Assembly: GCA_944372215.1 (NCBI GenBank)
Contig: CALVYL010000005.1
Location: 1-32,416 of the forward strand
Source of the DNA: an uncultured Bacilli bacterium
GTDB lineage: Bacteria > Bacillota_I > Bacilli_A > RF39 > UBA660
Direction: 5' to 3'
DNA length: 32,416 nucleotides
The notes beneath the pieces were generated by a model, which was not told the origin of the DNA, ran no database searches, and saw only the letters and a list, made by a program, of their open reading frames with translations. Position numbers and translations under genes: made by a program. Below, in pieces: positions 5,930 through 14,227 of this stretch (positions are counted from its first letter, which is position 1; each line of letters begins with the position of its first letter).

Positions 5930-6331
5930 TTAACCTCCTAGTACAATTTCTTTTATTTTAGTTTCCACTTTTTCTTTATCATGATAAACAGATATATCTA
6001 CTATACTATTTTCGGATAAATTACTATCAATATTTAAAACAATTTCTTGATAATTTATGTTATTGCTCAATAATACATCACTTATGTTAGCAATTTTAAA
6101 TTCATATTTTTGCTCATCAATTATTAAATATTCGCCATTGGTTATCGTATCAGAGTGTTCTATGGGAATATTTAATATTAAATTGGAATTTTTAATGTAA
6201 CCCTTGGTATTATATACATCATATACCTCAATTCTTGTAATATAAATGCTAGCAATAATAGTTATTATTACTAAAACAATAAATATTCGGTAAACATTAT
6301 ATTTAATATGAATTAGCTCATCATAATTCAT
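5930..6331 (-). CDS. Short HlyD-like exporter adaptor (membrane fusion-type) protein
   Basis: This 133-residue protein has one N-terminal membrane segment (about 13-32) and a beta-rich extracellular part. The pattern of NTKGYIKNSNLILNIPIEHS, a strand with TNGEYLIIDEQKYEFKI and a final strand pair resembles the beta-barrel end of HlyD/MesE-type adaptors that accompany C39-peptidase exporters. Those are usually 400-470 residues with a long coiled-coil hairpin, which is absent here. Its ATG overlaps the exporter stop (ATGA), and peptide 1 starts right after its own stop, so it belongs to the export locus. It could instead be the immunity protein, since no other candidate is present. Confidence 0.65.
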   Translation of the reverse strand: MNYDELIHIKYNVYRIFIVLVIITIIASIYITRIEVYDVYNTKGYIKNSNLILNIPIEHSDTITNGEYLIIDEQKYEFKIANISDVLLSNNINYQEIVLNIDSNLSENSIVDISVYHDKEKVETKIKEIVLGG

Positions 6332-8370
6332 TTTGTATCACCTACATACACAATTTTATCAAAAATATTATCATGGTTTTTATGAGTAATATAAATAATT
6401 GTTTTATTTTTGAATTTTTCGCGAATATTTTTCATAATTTTTTCCTCCAAAAAGTAATCAACCTCACTTAAAGCTTCATCGAGTATGAGAATTTGAAAAT
6501 TGTTGAGCAAGGCTCTTGCTAAAATTATTCTTTGCATCTCACCTCCCGAAATATTACCAATATCTTTGCCAATAATGGTATTATATCTTAAAGGCTTTTT
6601 CTTAACTATTTCATCAATTGCACATAACTTACATATTTGGAAAAATTGTTTTTCTGATACATTTCTATCAAGAATTATATTATTTCTAATAGTGTCAGTT
6701 AATATATTTTCATTTTGATTGACATATAAAATATTTTTCCGAATTGTAGCTAACGAAAGATCTTTGATATTAATAGAACCTATTAAAATATCACCCTTAT
6801 AGTCAGTAATATATTTATCTAACATTTGGCAAATTGTTGATTTACCACTACCACTAGGGCCCTTTATTGCTACAAACTCCCCACCTTGAATATCTAAATT
6901 AAAGTTGGTAAAAATATTATTAATATTATCATATGAATAAGTTACATTTTTTAAGCAAATACTATTATCTTTTAAAAGTGTAGCTTTTCCTTTAATCTCT
7001 TTATTATTACTTAAAAAATCATTTATTTTTTCATAAGTTGCTTTTAAGAAATTATATTTTGGTATACTATCTATACTATTTTTTATTGGATCTAAGAAAA
7101 AGCCTAATAAAGTATTGAATGTAACTAATGCCGTTATTTCTAATTCATTATGAAATATTAGATAAAAGCCCCAAGTATTAATAACAAAAAAGCCTAGCTC
7201 ACTTATCCAATTTTTAAGTGTTCGTTCTTTATTTAAAAAGTTACTTAATAAAAAGTTATCATACAAAAAGTTACATAAACTTTTTTCAATACTTTTTAAA
7301 CAAGAATCAGTTAGATTAAGATTTTTAATACTATTTATCATATTAATATTTTCGAGTAAAGTATTATTAAAATTAGCTTCTAACTCGATATTGTGATATG
7401 CCTTTTTAAATATCAGTTTGCTAGATATTAAACCGATAATTAAGTATAAGATTAGACAAAGAAAAAGGGCCAAAAATAAATTCTTACTTATACTCATAAG
7501 CAAAGGCACTGATGCAAACATTAATAAAAAATCTAAAATGAATGAGACAAATATTTCAGTAAACAAACTTTTTATATTAGATAATTCATTAACTCTAGTT
7601 ACTATCTCTCCACTAGTTCTACTAACGATTACATCTAAAGGGAGGTTAAAGGTATGTTCTAAAAACGAAGCATTTAATAGACAATCAATATTTTTATTTA
7701 AGTGATTTTCTAGGTAATTTCTAAGATATGTAAATATAAGCTTTAATATAACTATAATAGCAAATATTAGTACAAAAATTCTTAGATATTTCTCATAATA
7801 ATTAGCAGTTATGCCATCAATCATTACTTGAAAATAATAACTACCCGCTATAGTAAAAATCATCATAAATATACTCATGAGAATGATATAAATTAACAAC
7901 TTTTTTTCTTCTAACAAAACTTTTAAAAATATACTTAATAAGCTATTTTCTTTTTTGAAAGAAATTATTTTAATCCGCGGATACATTATTAAAAGAATTT
8001 TGCTCCATTGTTGATAAAATTCATTTTTGTTCATTACAACCTTACCTTTAGCTGGATCCATTAATATTACTTTATTTTTGGTAATTTTGTAAATTACAAC
8101 ATAATGTTGGAAGCCATTTTTTAAGTTAATGTGTGCTATCGCTGGCAATTTTATTTTTTTATCATCTAATGATTTTACTTTAATGCCTACGCTATCAAAG
8201 CCGTATTTTTTACTAGCTTCAATTAAATTTAAGGCACTTGTCCCATCATTAGATGCTTTTACATCAAGTCTTATGCGTTCGAGTGAAACATAACCACCAT
8301 AATGTTGAACAATCGATGCCAAAGCACATACTCCGCAATCTTTAAAATCTCGTTGTCTAACAATTTTCAC
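6328..8370 (-). CDS. Peptidase-containing ABC exporter (C39 protease, double-glycine peptides)
   Basis: This protein cleaves double-glycine leaders and exports the mature peptides. From the GTG at 8370 it is 680 residues. The C39 peptidase is at about 1-130 with Cys12 (RDFKDCGVCALAS), His89 (QHYVVIY) and Asp105 (MDPAKG). Six membrane segments lie at about 140-420. The ATPase has Walker A GPSGSGKST (about 503-511), signature ISGGEMQRI (about 600), Walker B ILILDEALSEVD and the H-loop ITHK. The GTG was chosen because GGGAGG lies 9 nt upstream and it gives the standard KIVRQRDFKDCG beginning; an ATG 66 bp further upstream has no ribosome binding site. It heads the peptide operon. Confidence 0.96.
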   Translation of the reverse strand: MKIVRQRDFKDCGVCALASIVQHYGGYVSLERIRLDVKASNDGTSALNLIEASKKYGFDSVGIKVKSLDDKKIKLPAIAHINLKNGFQHYVVIYKITKNKVILMDPAKGKVVMNKNEFYQQWSKILLIMYPRIKIISFKKENSLLSIFLKVLLEEKKLLIYIILMSIFMMIFTIAGSYYFQVMIDGITANYYEKYLRIFVLIFAIIVILKLIFTYLRNYLENHLNKNIDCLLNASFLEHTFNLPLDVIVSRTSGEIVTRVNELSNIKSLFTEIFVSFILDFLLMFASVPLLMSISKNLFLALFLCLILYLIIGLISSKLIFKKAYHNIELEANFNNTLLENINMINSIKNLNLTDSCLKSIEKSLCNFLYDNFLLSNFLNKERTLKNWISELGFFVINTWGFYLIFHNELEITALVTFNTLLGFFLDPIKNSIDSIPKYNFLKATYEKINDFLSNNKEIKGKATLLKDNSICLKNVTYSYDNINNIFTNFNLDIQGGEFVAIKGPSGSGKSTICQMLDKYITDYKGDILIGSINIKDLSLATIRKNILYVNQNENILTDTIRNNIILDRNVSEKQFFQICKLCAIDEIVKKKPLRYNTIIGKDIGNISGGEMQRIILARALLNNFQILILDEALSEVDYFLEEKIMKNIREKFKNKTIIYITHKNHDNIFDKIVYVGDTK

Positions 8371-8430
8371 AATCTTTTTCCTCCCTTCGCAATATATATT
8401 AGACATTTTTACCCGATTTTCTTTTTTTTG

Positions 8431-8476
8431 AGGCAAAAATTTTTCATATTTTTTTGTTACCCCCGTTTTTTTGCCT
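8431..8476. repeat. Inverted repeat in the exporter leader
   Basis: AGGCAAAAA (8431-8439) and TTTTTGCCT (8468-8476) are perfect 9-bp complements with a 28-nt spacer. They lie in the 5' leader of the exporter gene and could form a hairpin or be two half-sites for a regulator. Confidence 0.4.
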
Positions 8477-8502
8477 AAAGTTAGCCAAAAAATGGCACAA
8501 AA

Positions 8503-8540
8503 AAAACAGTGTAAATATTTACGGTTATTTACACTGTTTT
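8503..8540 (-). terminator. Strong intrinsic terminator between tRNA-Arg and the bacteriocin locus
   Basis: A perfect stem of at least 13 bp (AACAGTGTAAATA, 8505-8517, with its complement at 8526-8538, extendable by A-T pairs) has an 8-nt loop. On the minus strand it is followed by TTTTTTTT. It should end the ileS-tRNA-Arg transcript. A promoter-like sequence at 8582-8610 lies between the tRNA and this hairpin, so it might also act as an attenuator for the exporter operon. Confidence 0.85.
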
Positions 8541-8581
8541 ACATCGTTTTTTTAATAAAATTGAAAATTTTTCAGCACAAA

Positions 8582-8610
8582 TTTAGAACATACTTTTAAT
8601 ACTTTGTCAA
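8582..8610 (-). promoter_or_regulatory. Possible promoter upstream of the bacteriocin locus
   Basis: On the minus strand TTGACA (8605-8610), a 17-bp spacer and TCTAAA (8582-8587, four of six matches). Transcripts from it would run into the terminator hairpin about 40 nt later before reaching the exporter start at 8370. If genuine, it implies a conditional terminator in the leader. Confidence 0.4.
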
Positions 8611-8653
8611 GCATTTTTGTACAATTACAATAAATTTGTTCAGACAATAAAAA

Positions 8654-8730
8654 TGGTGTCCATGATGAGATTCGAACTCATGACCTTTACCTTCGGAGGG
8701 TAACACTCTATCCAGCTGAGCTACATGGAC
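8654..8730 (-). tRNA. tRNA-Arg (anticodon CCG)
   Basis: The 77-nt gene folds as a full cloverleaf: acceptor GTCCATG/CATGGAC, D arm starting TAGCTCAGCTGGATAGAG, anticodon stem TTACC/GGTAA with loop CTCCGAA (anticodon CCG, 8694-8696), T arm ATGAG-TTCGAAT-CTCAT, discriminator A and an encoded CCA. It reads CGG, a rare codon in such an AT-rich genome. It starts 17 bp after the ileS stop and is probably cotranscribed with it. Confidence 0.96.
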
Positions 8731-8747
8731 ACACATTCATTTTAACA

Positions 8748-11700
8748 TTATTTTTTAGAAATAGCAATTAATACTTTTTCTTCATTAACACTAAATTCTT
8801 CACCATCTGTTACATCAGTTGTAATTGCATCTGCTAAAGTTTCTTTTTGGATGTAATCCGTAAAAGCAGCAACTGCTGATTTTATCTTATCACTAGCATT
8901 GTAGCTAATAATTATTCTATCAGTTAGTTCAAGATTAGCATTTTTACGCATTTGTTGAACTTTAGATACTAATTCTCTAGCAATTCCTTCATTAATTAAT
9001 TCATCCGTTAAATGCGTATTTAAAATAACATATTCATTATTTTCCATACCAACATTAAATCCAGTTTTAGCATCAATTCTAATATCTACCATAGTTGAGG
9101 TAACCTCTAATGTTTTACCAGCGATATTCATGGTAATTTCCTCATTTTTGCGCAATTTATTAATATCGTCAATGGATAATTCTAATAATTTTGCTTGGAA
9201 TTCTTTTAAATCTTTACCCAATGTTTTACCTACCTCTTTAAAGTTTGGTCTAACAGTAAAGTTCATATAAGTTTGGGTATCATCAATAAATGTTACTTTT
9301 TTAACATTCAATTCTTCTTTAATTAAATCGGTAAGATTGCCAATTAGTTGTTCGTTTTTACCATCAAGTAAAATTTCTGCAAGCGGTTGACGAACTCTAA
9401 TCTTATTTTCTTCTCTTACATACCTACCAATACTGATTAAGTCACGAACTTTATCCATCTTTTCTTCCAATAATTCATCGATTAAAGATTCATCATATTT
9501 AGGGAAATCAGATGTATGAACGGAATATTCACCAGTTAAATTAGTATAGATTTCTTCAGATAAGAATGGTACAACTGGAGCCATCATTTGTGATAATCCT
9601 ACTAATACCTCATAAGTTGTAATGTATACTGATTTTTTAGAATCATTAAGTTCAGAACCCCAGAAACGATCTCTATTTCTTCTGATATACCAATTAGATA
9701 ACTCATCTGATACAAAGTCTGTTAGAGCTCTAACTACTTTATTTAAATCGTATTCGTCGTATGATTCAGTTACATATTTTAGTAATTTATTATATTTACT
9801 GATTAGCCAACGATCAATTTCTTCCCGATTTTCTACTGGAATATTGCAATCCTTAATATCGATATTATCAATATTGGCATACATTGTAAAGAAATTATAT
9901 GTGTTTCTTAAAGGATTAAAGAATTTAGAGTGAACCTCTTTTAGACCATTAATATCAAATTTAAGTGGTATCCATACTGGAGAGACATAAGGAAGATAAA
10001 ACCTAACGGTATCAGCACCATATTCTTTCATTGTAGTAAATGGTTCAACTATATTACCGCGGCTTTTACTCATTTTTTTGCCTTCAGCATCCAGTAATAA
10101 GTCATTTACTAATACATTTTTATAAGGGGATACACCTTTGACAAATGTCGAAATAACTATTAAAGAATAGAACCAGCCACGAGTTTGATCGATTCCTTCA
10201 CAGATAAAATCTGCTGGGAATTGCGATTCAAATAATTCTTTATTTTCAAATGGATAATGATATTGTGCAAAAGGCATAGAACCTGAGTCAAACCAGCAGT
10301 CTAAAACATCTGGAATTCTGCTCATAGCTTCACCGCACTTTGGACATTTAATATGGATTTCATCAATATAAGGACGATGTAGATCAAGATTATCTATATC
10401 TACATTTTCAATAGCTTTTTCTTTTAATTCTGCAATAGAACCAAGCATTTCGGTATGTCCGCAAGAACAAGTATAATAAGGAATTGGGCATCCCCAATAA
10501 CGAGATCTTGATACGGCCCAGTCTTTTAAGTTTTCTAGCCAGTTACCAAAGCGCTTTTCTCCAACATAAGCCGGATACCAATTTACTTTTTTATTTTCTT
10601 CAATTATTTTATCTTTATATTTTGTTACAGCGATATAATAACTTGGTAAAGTATAATAAATTAGTTTAGAACCGCATCTCCAACAATGAGGATAGTTGTG
10701 CGTAATTCTTTGCTTTTTAAATAATTTATCATTTTCTTTTAAATATTTAATTACCCCATCATCAGTATCAAAAACTAGCATGCCTTGCCATGGTCCTTCG
10801 GTAAAACAACCATCTTTACCAACAGGATTTACATAAGGTAAGTCATATATTTTACCAACACGAGCATCATCTTCACCGAAAGCTGGTGCCATATGAACTA
10901 CACCAGTACCAGAATCAACTGTAACATATTCATCACAACAAACATAGAAGGCTTTGCCAGGGACTTTTAATTCCGGTATTAGTTGCTCATATTCCATGTA
11001 TTCTAAATCTTTACCTTTATAAGTTTCCTGTATTTTAGCTTCACTACCTAAAACAGCATTTACTAAAGCTTCTGCTAAAATGAATTTATTGCCGCGAGAT
11101 TCACATAAACAGTAAGTTTCATTAGGATTTACACATAGTGCTACATTAGAAAGTAGTGTCCATGGAGTTGTTGTCCAGGCTAAGAAATAAGCGTCTTTAT
11201 CTTTACATTTCATTGGAACAATAACAGTATCAGTTTCCGTATCTTCATAACCTTGAGCTACCTCATGAGAAGCAAGTGGTGTGCCACATCTTGGGCAATA
11301 TGGAGTTACTCTAGTACCTTCATAAAATAAACCTTGTTCAAAATATTGTTTTAAAATCCACCATTCTGTTTCAATATATTCATTTTTATATGTTAAATAA
11401 GGATTTTTAACATCAACGAATTGACCCATTTTATTGGTTAAATCAGTAAAAGCTGCTTCGTTTTCCATAACACTATCATGACAAGCTTTGTTAAACTTTT
11501 CAATACCTAAAGCTTCAATATCTTTTTTGCTTTTTAAACCTAACTTTTGTTCAACATGATTTTCAATTGGCAAGCCATGAGTATCCCAACCGATTTTACG
11601 AATGACTTTATGGCCAGTCATAGCATGGTACTTACAAATGATATCTTTAAGGTTCTTAGCAATCATGTGGTGTAAGCCCGGAAAACCATTAGCAAAGGCT

Positions 11701-11846
11701 GGTCCATCATAAAATACAAAGGTTGGATCATCTTTATGAGCTTCTAATTGTTTTTCATAAATTCCTTGAACTCCACCCCATTTCTTCAAGATATCTTGTT
11801 CTACCTCAAAATAAGGTCTTTTGTCTAAACTTTTAAACTTTTCCAT
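8748..11846 (-). CDS. ileS: Isoleucyl-tRNA synthetase, long (IleRS2-type) with GLHH in place of HxGH
   Basis: The enzyme charges tRNA-Ile. At 1032 residues it has the long, eukaryote-like IleRS2 architecture. The first signature is DGPAFANGFPGLHHMIAKNL: residues 57-60 are Gly-Leu-His-His where class I enzymes have His-x-Gly-His. The second signature, GKKMSKSRGN (Met592), is intact. The CP1 editing domain is present with AWTTTPWTLLSN near 223-234, and Cys pairs (CPRCG, CPKCG) mark zinc-type knuckles. The tryptophan-containing ENEAAFTD...WW segments and the C-terminal anticodon domain follow. In published work on IleRS2/MupA, the GxHH swap gives very strong mupirocin resistance. It is preceded by an Ile-type T-box and followed by tRNA-Arg. 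Confidence 0.97.
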   Translation of the reverse strand: MEKFKSLDKRPYFEVEQDILKKWGGVQGIYEKQLEAHKDDPTFVFYDGPAFANGFPGLHHMIAKNLKDIICKYHAMTGHKVIRKIGWDTHGLPIENHVEQKLGLKSKKDIEALGIEKFNKACHDSVMENEAAFTDLTNKMGQFVDVKNPYLTYKNEYIETEWWILKQYFEQGLFYEGTRVTPYCPRCGTPLASHEVAQGYEDTETDTVIVPMKCKDKDAYFLAWTTTPWTLLSNVALCVNPNETYCLCESRGNKFILAEALVNAVLGSEAKIQETYKGKDLEYMEYEQLIPELKVPGKAFYVCCDEYVTVDSGTGVVHMAPAFGEDDARVGKIYDLPYVNPVGKDGCFTEGPWQGMLVFDTDDGVIKYLKENDKLFKKQRITHNYPHCWRCGSKLIYYTLPSYYIAVTKYKDKIIEENKKVNWYPAYVGEKRFGNWLENLKDWAVSRSRYWGCPIPYYTCSCGHTEMLGSIAELKEKAIENVDIDNLDLHRPYIDEIHIKCPKCGEAMSRIPDVLDCWFDSGSMPFAQYHYPFENKELFESQFPADFICEGIDQTRGWFYSLIVISTFVKGVSPYKNVLVNDLLLDAEGKKMSKSRGNIVEPFTTMKEYGADTVRFYLPYVSPVWIPLKFDINGLKEVHSKFFNPLRNTYNFFTMYANIDNIDIKDCNIPVENREEIDRWLISKYNKLLKYVTESYDEYDLNKVVRALTDFVSDELSNWYIRRNRDRFWGSELNDSKKSVYITTYEVLVGLSQMMAPVVPFLSEEIYTNLTGEYSVHTSDFPKYDESLIDELLEEKMDKVRDLISIGRYVREENKIRVRQPLAEILLDGKNEQLIGNLTDLIKEELNVKKVTFIDDTQTYMNFTVRPNFKEVGKTLGKDLKEFQAKLLELSIDDINKLRKNEEITMNIAGKTLEVTSTMVDIRIDAKTGFNVGMENNEYVILNTHLTDELINEGIARELVSKVQQMRKNANLELTDRIIISYNASDKIKSAVAAFTDYIQKETLADAITTDVTDGEEFSVNEEKVLIAISKK

Positions 11847-11860
11847 AATTTCCTCCCTAA

Positions 11861-12076
11861 AAAAGGGATAGTACCAAAAGGAGTGCTAATGCACGGTACC
11901 ATCCCTTAAATTTTCTTAATTATCTTAACGCGATTAACGAAATAACTTACTAACTTTCAGCTATTTAACTCCCGAGTGATTTGTATTTTTTCTAAAATAT
12001 TCTACTCACACCTAACAAGAACTCTCTTAAAATTATCCAAAATACACATGTCTCGTTCTTCGTTTTTAATAAAACT
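11861..12076 (-). promoter_or_regulatory. T-box riboswitch of ileS
   Basis: The ~215-nt leader has the hallmarks of a T-box: stem I parts GAACGAGAC, AGAGAG and GTGAGTAGAA, then the conserved T-box stretch GGGATGGTACCGTGC (11891-11905), which can pair as an antiterminator or fold into the terminator. Uncharged tRNA-Ile should stabilise read-through. The specifier is in the GAATATTTTAG part, where Ile codons ATA and ATT can both be read; I could not fix which one is used. Confidence 0.92.
11865..11905 (-). terminator. T-box terminator hairpin
   Basis: GGGATGGTACC and GGTACTATCCC pair over 11 positions with one mismatch, and on the minus strand the stem is followed by TTTTTT just before the ileS ribosome binding site (GGGAGG). 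Confidence 0.88.
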
Positions 12077-12082
12077 GTATTA

Positions 12083-12111
12083 ATTATAATATTTTATTTT
12101 ATTTTAGTCAA
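12083..12111 (-). promoter_or_regulatory. ileS promoter
   Basis: On the minus strand TTGACT (12106-12111), a 17-bp spacer and a perfect TATAAT (12083-12088), placed about 10 bp before the start of the T-box leader. Confidence 0.88.
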
Positions 12112-12142
12112 TACCTATTATCCATTTTAATAAAGGCAAAAA

Positions 12143-12952
12143 TCATAATAATTTATCAATTTTTTCTAAAAATAATGCAACGCCATCTTCATTATTATCA
12201 TAATCGGTAATATATTTGGCACTATCTTTAATTATTTGGGAAGCATTTTTCATCGCAATACCACAGCCTGCATTTTTTATTATTTCTTTATCATTTAAAT
12301 TATCACCAAAATAAATCACTTGAGAAAGTTGAAGATTTAATTTATTACAAAGATAACTTATAGAATTATATTTGTTAGTTTTCGATGGCATTATAACTAA
12401 ATGGTTTATATTTTTAAGTTTATTATTCATTGTTATACAATTGAGATTTTGAAAATTTCGACTGATTATTTTTTCGGCTTCTTGGAGATAATTTACATTA
12501 TCAAAAAAAGCATTTATTCTAGCAATATTAATATTTTTTATATCTTCTATTTTTGTGATTTTTATTTCAAAATCTGAATTTTTACTTTCATTTAATTTAC
12601 TATAAAAATAATAATTATATATTCCGCAAAAATCAATTTTATATACAGCGGGCTCTAATATTTCAAATATTTTTATACAAAAATCATAAGATAATGATTC
12701 GGTAAATATTATTTTATTACTTTTAACATCATATATATTTAAACCATTATTTAGTAACAAATAGTCAAATAAAGAAATATCAACATTATATTTAACGCTA
12801 TTTAATGTCCTAGCAGTAGCACCAATTAAATAGTAACCATCTTCCCTCTTTTTGCGCAAAATTTCGATTGTTTTTTTGGTTAATTGTTTTTTATCATTTA
12901 ATAATGTACCATCAAAATCTACAGCAATCATTTTAAATTTTTTTCTAACCAT
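12143..12952 (-). CDS. Cof-type HAD-superfamily phosphatase
   Basis: This 269-residue soluble enzyme is predicted to hydrolyse a small phosphorylated metabolite. HAD motif I is AVDFDGTLLND (nucleophile Asp12, Asp14), motif II is the Thr in GATART (about 44-49), and the C-terminal motif III/IV stretch is YFGDNLNDKEIIKNAGCGIAM. The inserted C2B-type cap lies between them, as in the Cof/YidA group. The start has no clear Shine-Dalgarno and lies 3 bp after the stop of the aldolase-like gene, so translation is probably coupled. It is the last gene of the six-gene operon; no terminator is evident before the ileS promoter. The substrate is unknown but is likely an intermediate of this operon. Confidence 0.88.
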   Translation of the reverse strand: MVRKKFKMIAVDFDGTLLNDKKQLTKKTIEILRKKREDGYYLIGATARTLNSVKYNVDISLFDYLLLNNGLNIYDVKSNKIIFTESLSYDFCIKIFEILEPAVYKIDFCGIYNYYFYSKLNESKNSDFEIKITKIEDIKNINIARINAFFDNVNYLQEAEKIISRNFQNLNCITMNNKLKNINHLVIMPSKTNKYNSISYLCNKLNLQLSQVIYFGDNLNDKEIIKNAGCGIAMKNASQIIKDSAKYITDYDNNEDGVALFLEKIDKLL

Positions 12953-12955
12953 AAA

Positions 12956-14227
12956 TCATTCACTTACACTTTCATATAATTCTAATACACTAGCAATATT
13001 ATCCATAATTATATTATCTACTGTATTATCTAGTAATCCCTTCTTTATTTTTAAATATTGTTGAGGAAAAAAAGTTTCAACCAAATATATAGGAATTTCC
13101 ATATTTGTTAAATTTTCTTTTAATTTGTAAATAGCGGACTGAACATTTTGGTTTTCTAAGTAATATCTAGTTCTATCAGAAAAAGAATATAATAATTCTG
13201 CTTCAAAATATTTATCCGTTTTATTGTAATATTGATTAAAATACTCCGGCTTTTTTAGCATTTCATTTTTTAATATTACATCTAAATTTGATTTATCAGC
13301 AACAGGTAACATATTTTCAATATACTGTAAAAATAATAAAGTTTTTAAATAAGTACGTGTTAATATAGGTCCAATTTTTAAAATTTTAAAATTATTATCC
13401 CGTAATAATTCTAAGTTTTTTTTATTCTGATAATCTGTAGAATGGGCTTCTAAAAACAAATTATGGAAATCATATTTTTTTTCTATAGTATCTATTTTTG
13501 ATGTTTGCACATCATTAATTCCAAAACTTAAACCAGTTTGGGCAACAATAGCTATAACATATTTCCATTTTTTTGGAATATGGCGTTTTTCAAATTCTTT
13601 CTTATACAATTCTATATCTTTATAAATATTTTCAAAATCTATTTTTGTCTTTGAATTATTCGTATTATTTTTATATCCACCAGCAAACGGAACCTCACTA
13701 CCCAAAACATAAAATGGATGAATATAATCTTTCGTTTCTGCCATTTTTTGTTCTATTATTTTTTCTGAATATTGTATTAAATCAACAGTCCTTTTAACTA
13801 TAACGTCCTTATCAAATATTATATCATCTTCCAATTTCATACTACAATCTATATGAATTTTTGCATAACCTGCATCAATACACAACTTTATTAAATCTTG
13901 AGCATTTTTCATGGCAATATATTCTTTTTTATCACACCAAGGAAGAGGACCTAGATGATCACCTCCAAAGATTATATTTTTAACTGGATAATGTACCTTT
14001 TCAGCTAATTCTAAAACCATAGTTTTAAATTCTAAAGGATTTAATCCCGTATACCCACCATATTGATTAACCTGATTAGATGTTGATTCAATTAATATGC
14101 ATTTATTTTTATTTTTTTGGGACATTAAAATGTTTTTTAAAACCTCTTTATTTGATGTACATATGGAAAGCATAATATTGTTTGGTGATCGATTAATGAA
14201 CTTTAATTGTTTTTCTAATAAATTCAT
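12956..14227 (-). CDS. GatZ/KbaZ-like class II tagatose-bisphosphate aldolase homologue
   Basis: This 423-residue TIM-barrel protein matches the 'non-catalytic subunit' family of tagatose-1,6-bisphosphate aldolase. The hallmark blocks are IESTSNQVNQYGGYTGLNP (about 47-65), FGGDHLGPLPW (about 88-98), the KIHIDCSMKLEDD block and VLGSEVPFAGG. In GatZ/KbaZ these proteins support the true aldolase (GatY/KbaY), but no such partner gene is here, and no other galactitol or galactosamine genes are seen. The protein may therefore act alone on a phosphorylated ketose, or have another role. ATGA overlap with the peptidase-like gene upstream and a 3-bp gap to the phosphatase place it firmly in the operon. 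Confidence 0.88.
   Translation of the reverse strand: MNLLEKQLKFINRSPNNIMLSICTSNKEVLKNILMSQKNKNKCILIESTSNQVNQYGGYTGLNPLEFKTMVLELAEKVHYPVKNIIFGGDHLGPLPWCDKKEYIAMKNAQDLIKLCIDAGYAKIHIDCSMKLEDDIIFDKDVIVKRTVDLIQYSEKIIEQKMAETKDYIHPFYVLGSEVPFAGGYKNNTNNSKTKIDFENIYKDIELYKKEFEKRHIPKKWKYVIAIVAQTGLSFGINDVQTSKIDTIEKKYDFHNLFLEAHSTDYQNKKNLELLRDNNFKILKIGPILTRTYLKTLLFLQYIENMLPVADKSNLDVILKNEMLKKPEYFNQYYNKTDKYFEAELLYSFSDRTRYYLENQNVQSAIYKLKENLTNMEIPIYLVETFFPQQYLKIKKGLLDNTVDNIIMDNIASVLELYESVSE

Noticed and set aside
5343-8730. Bacteriocin locus next to tRNA-Arg as an integrated mobile island
   Set aside because: No integrase, no transposase and no repeat of the tRNA 3' end on the far side of the locus was found.
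12956-14227. A galactitol or N-acetylgalactosamine catabolic operon
   Set aside because: No GatY/KbaY aldolase, kinase, isomerase or PTS genes accompany the GatZ-like protein.
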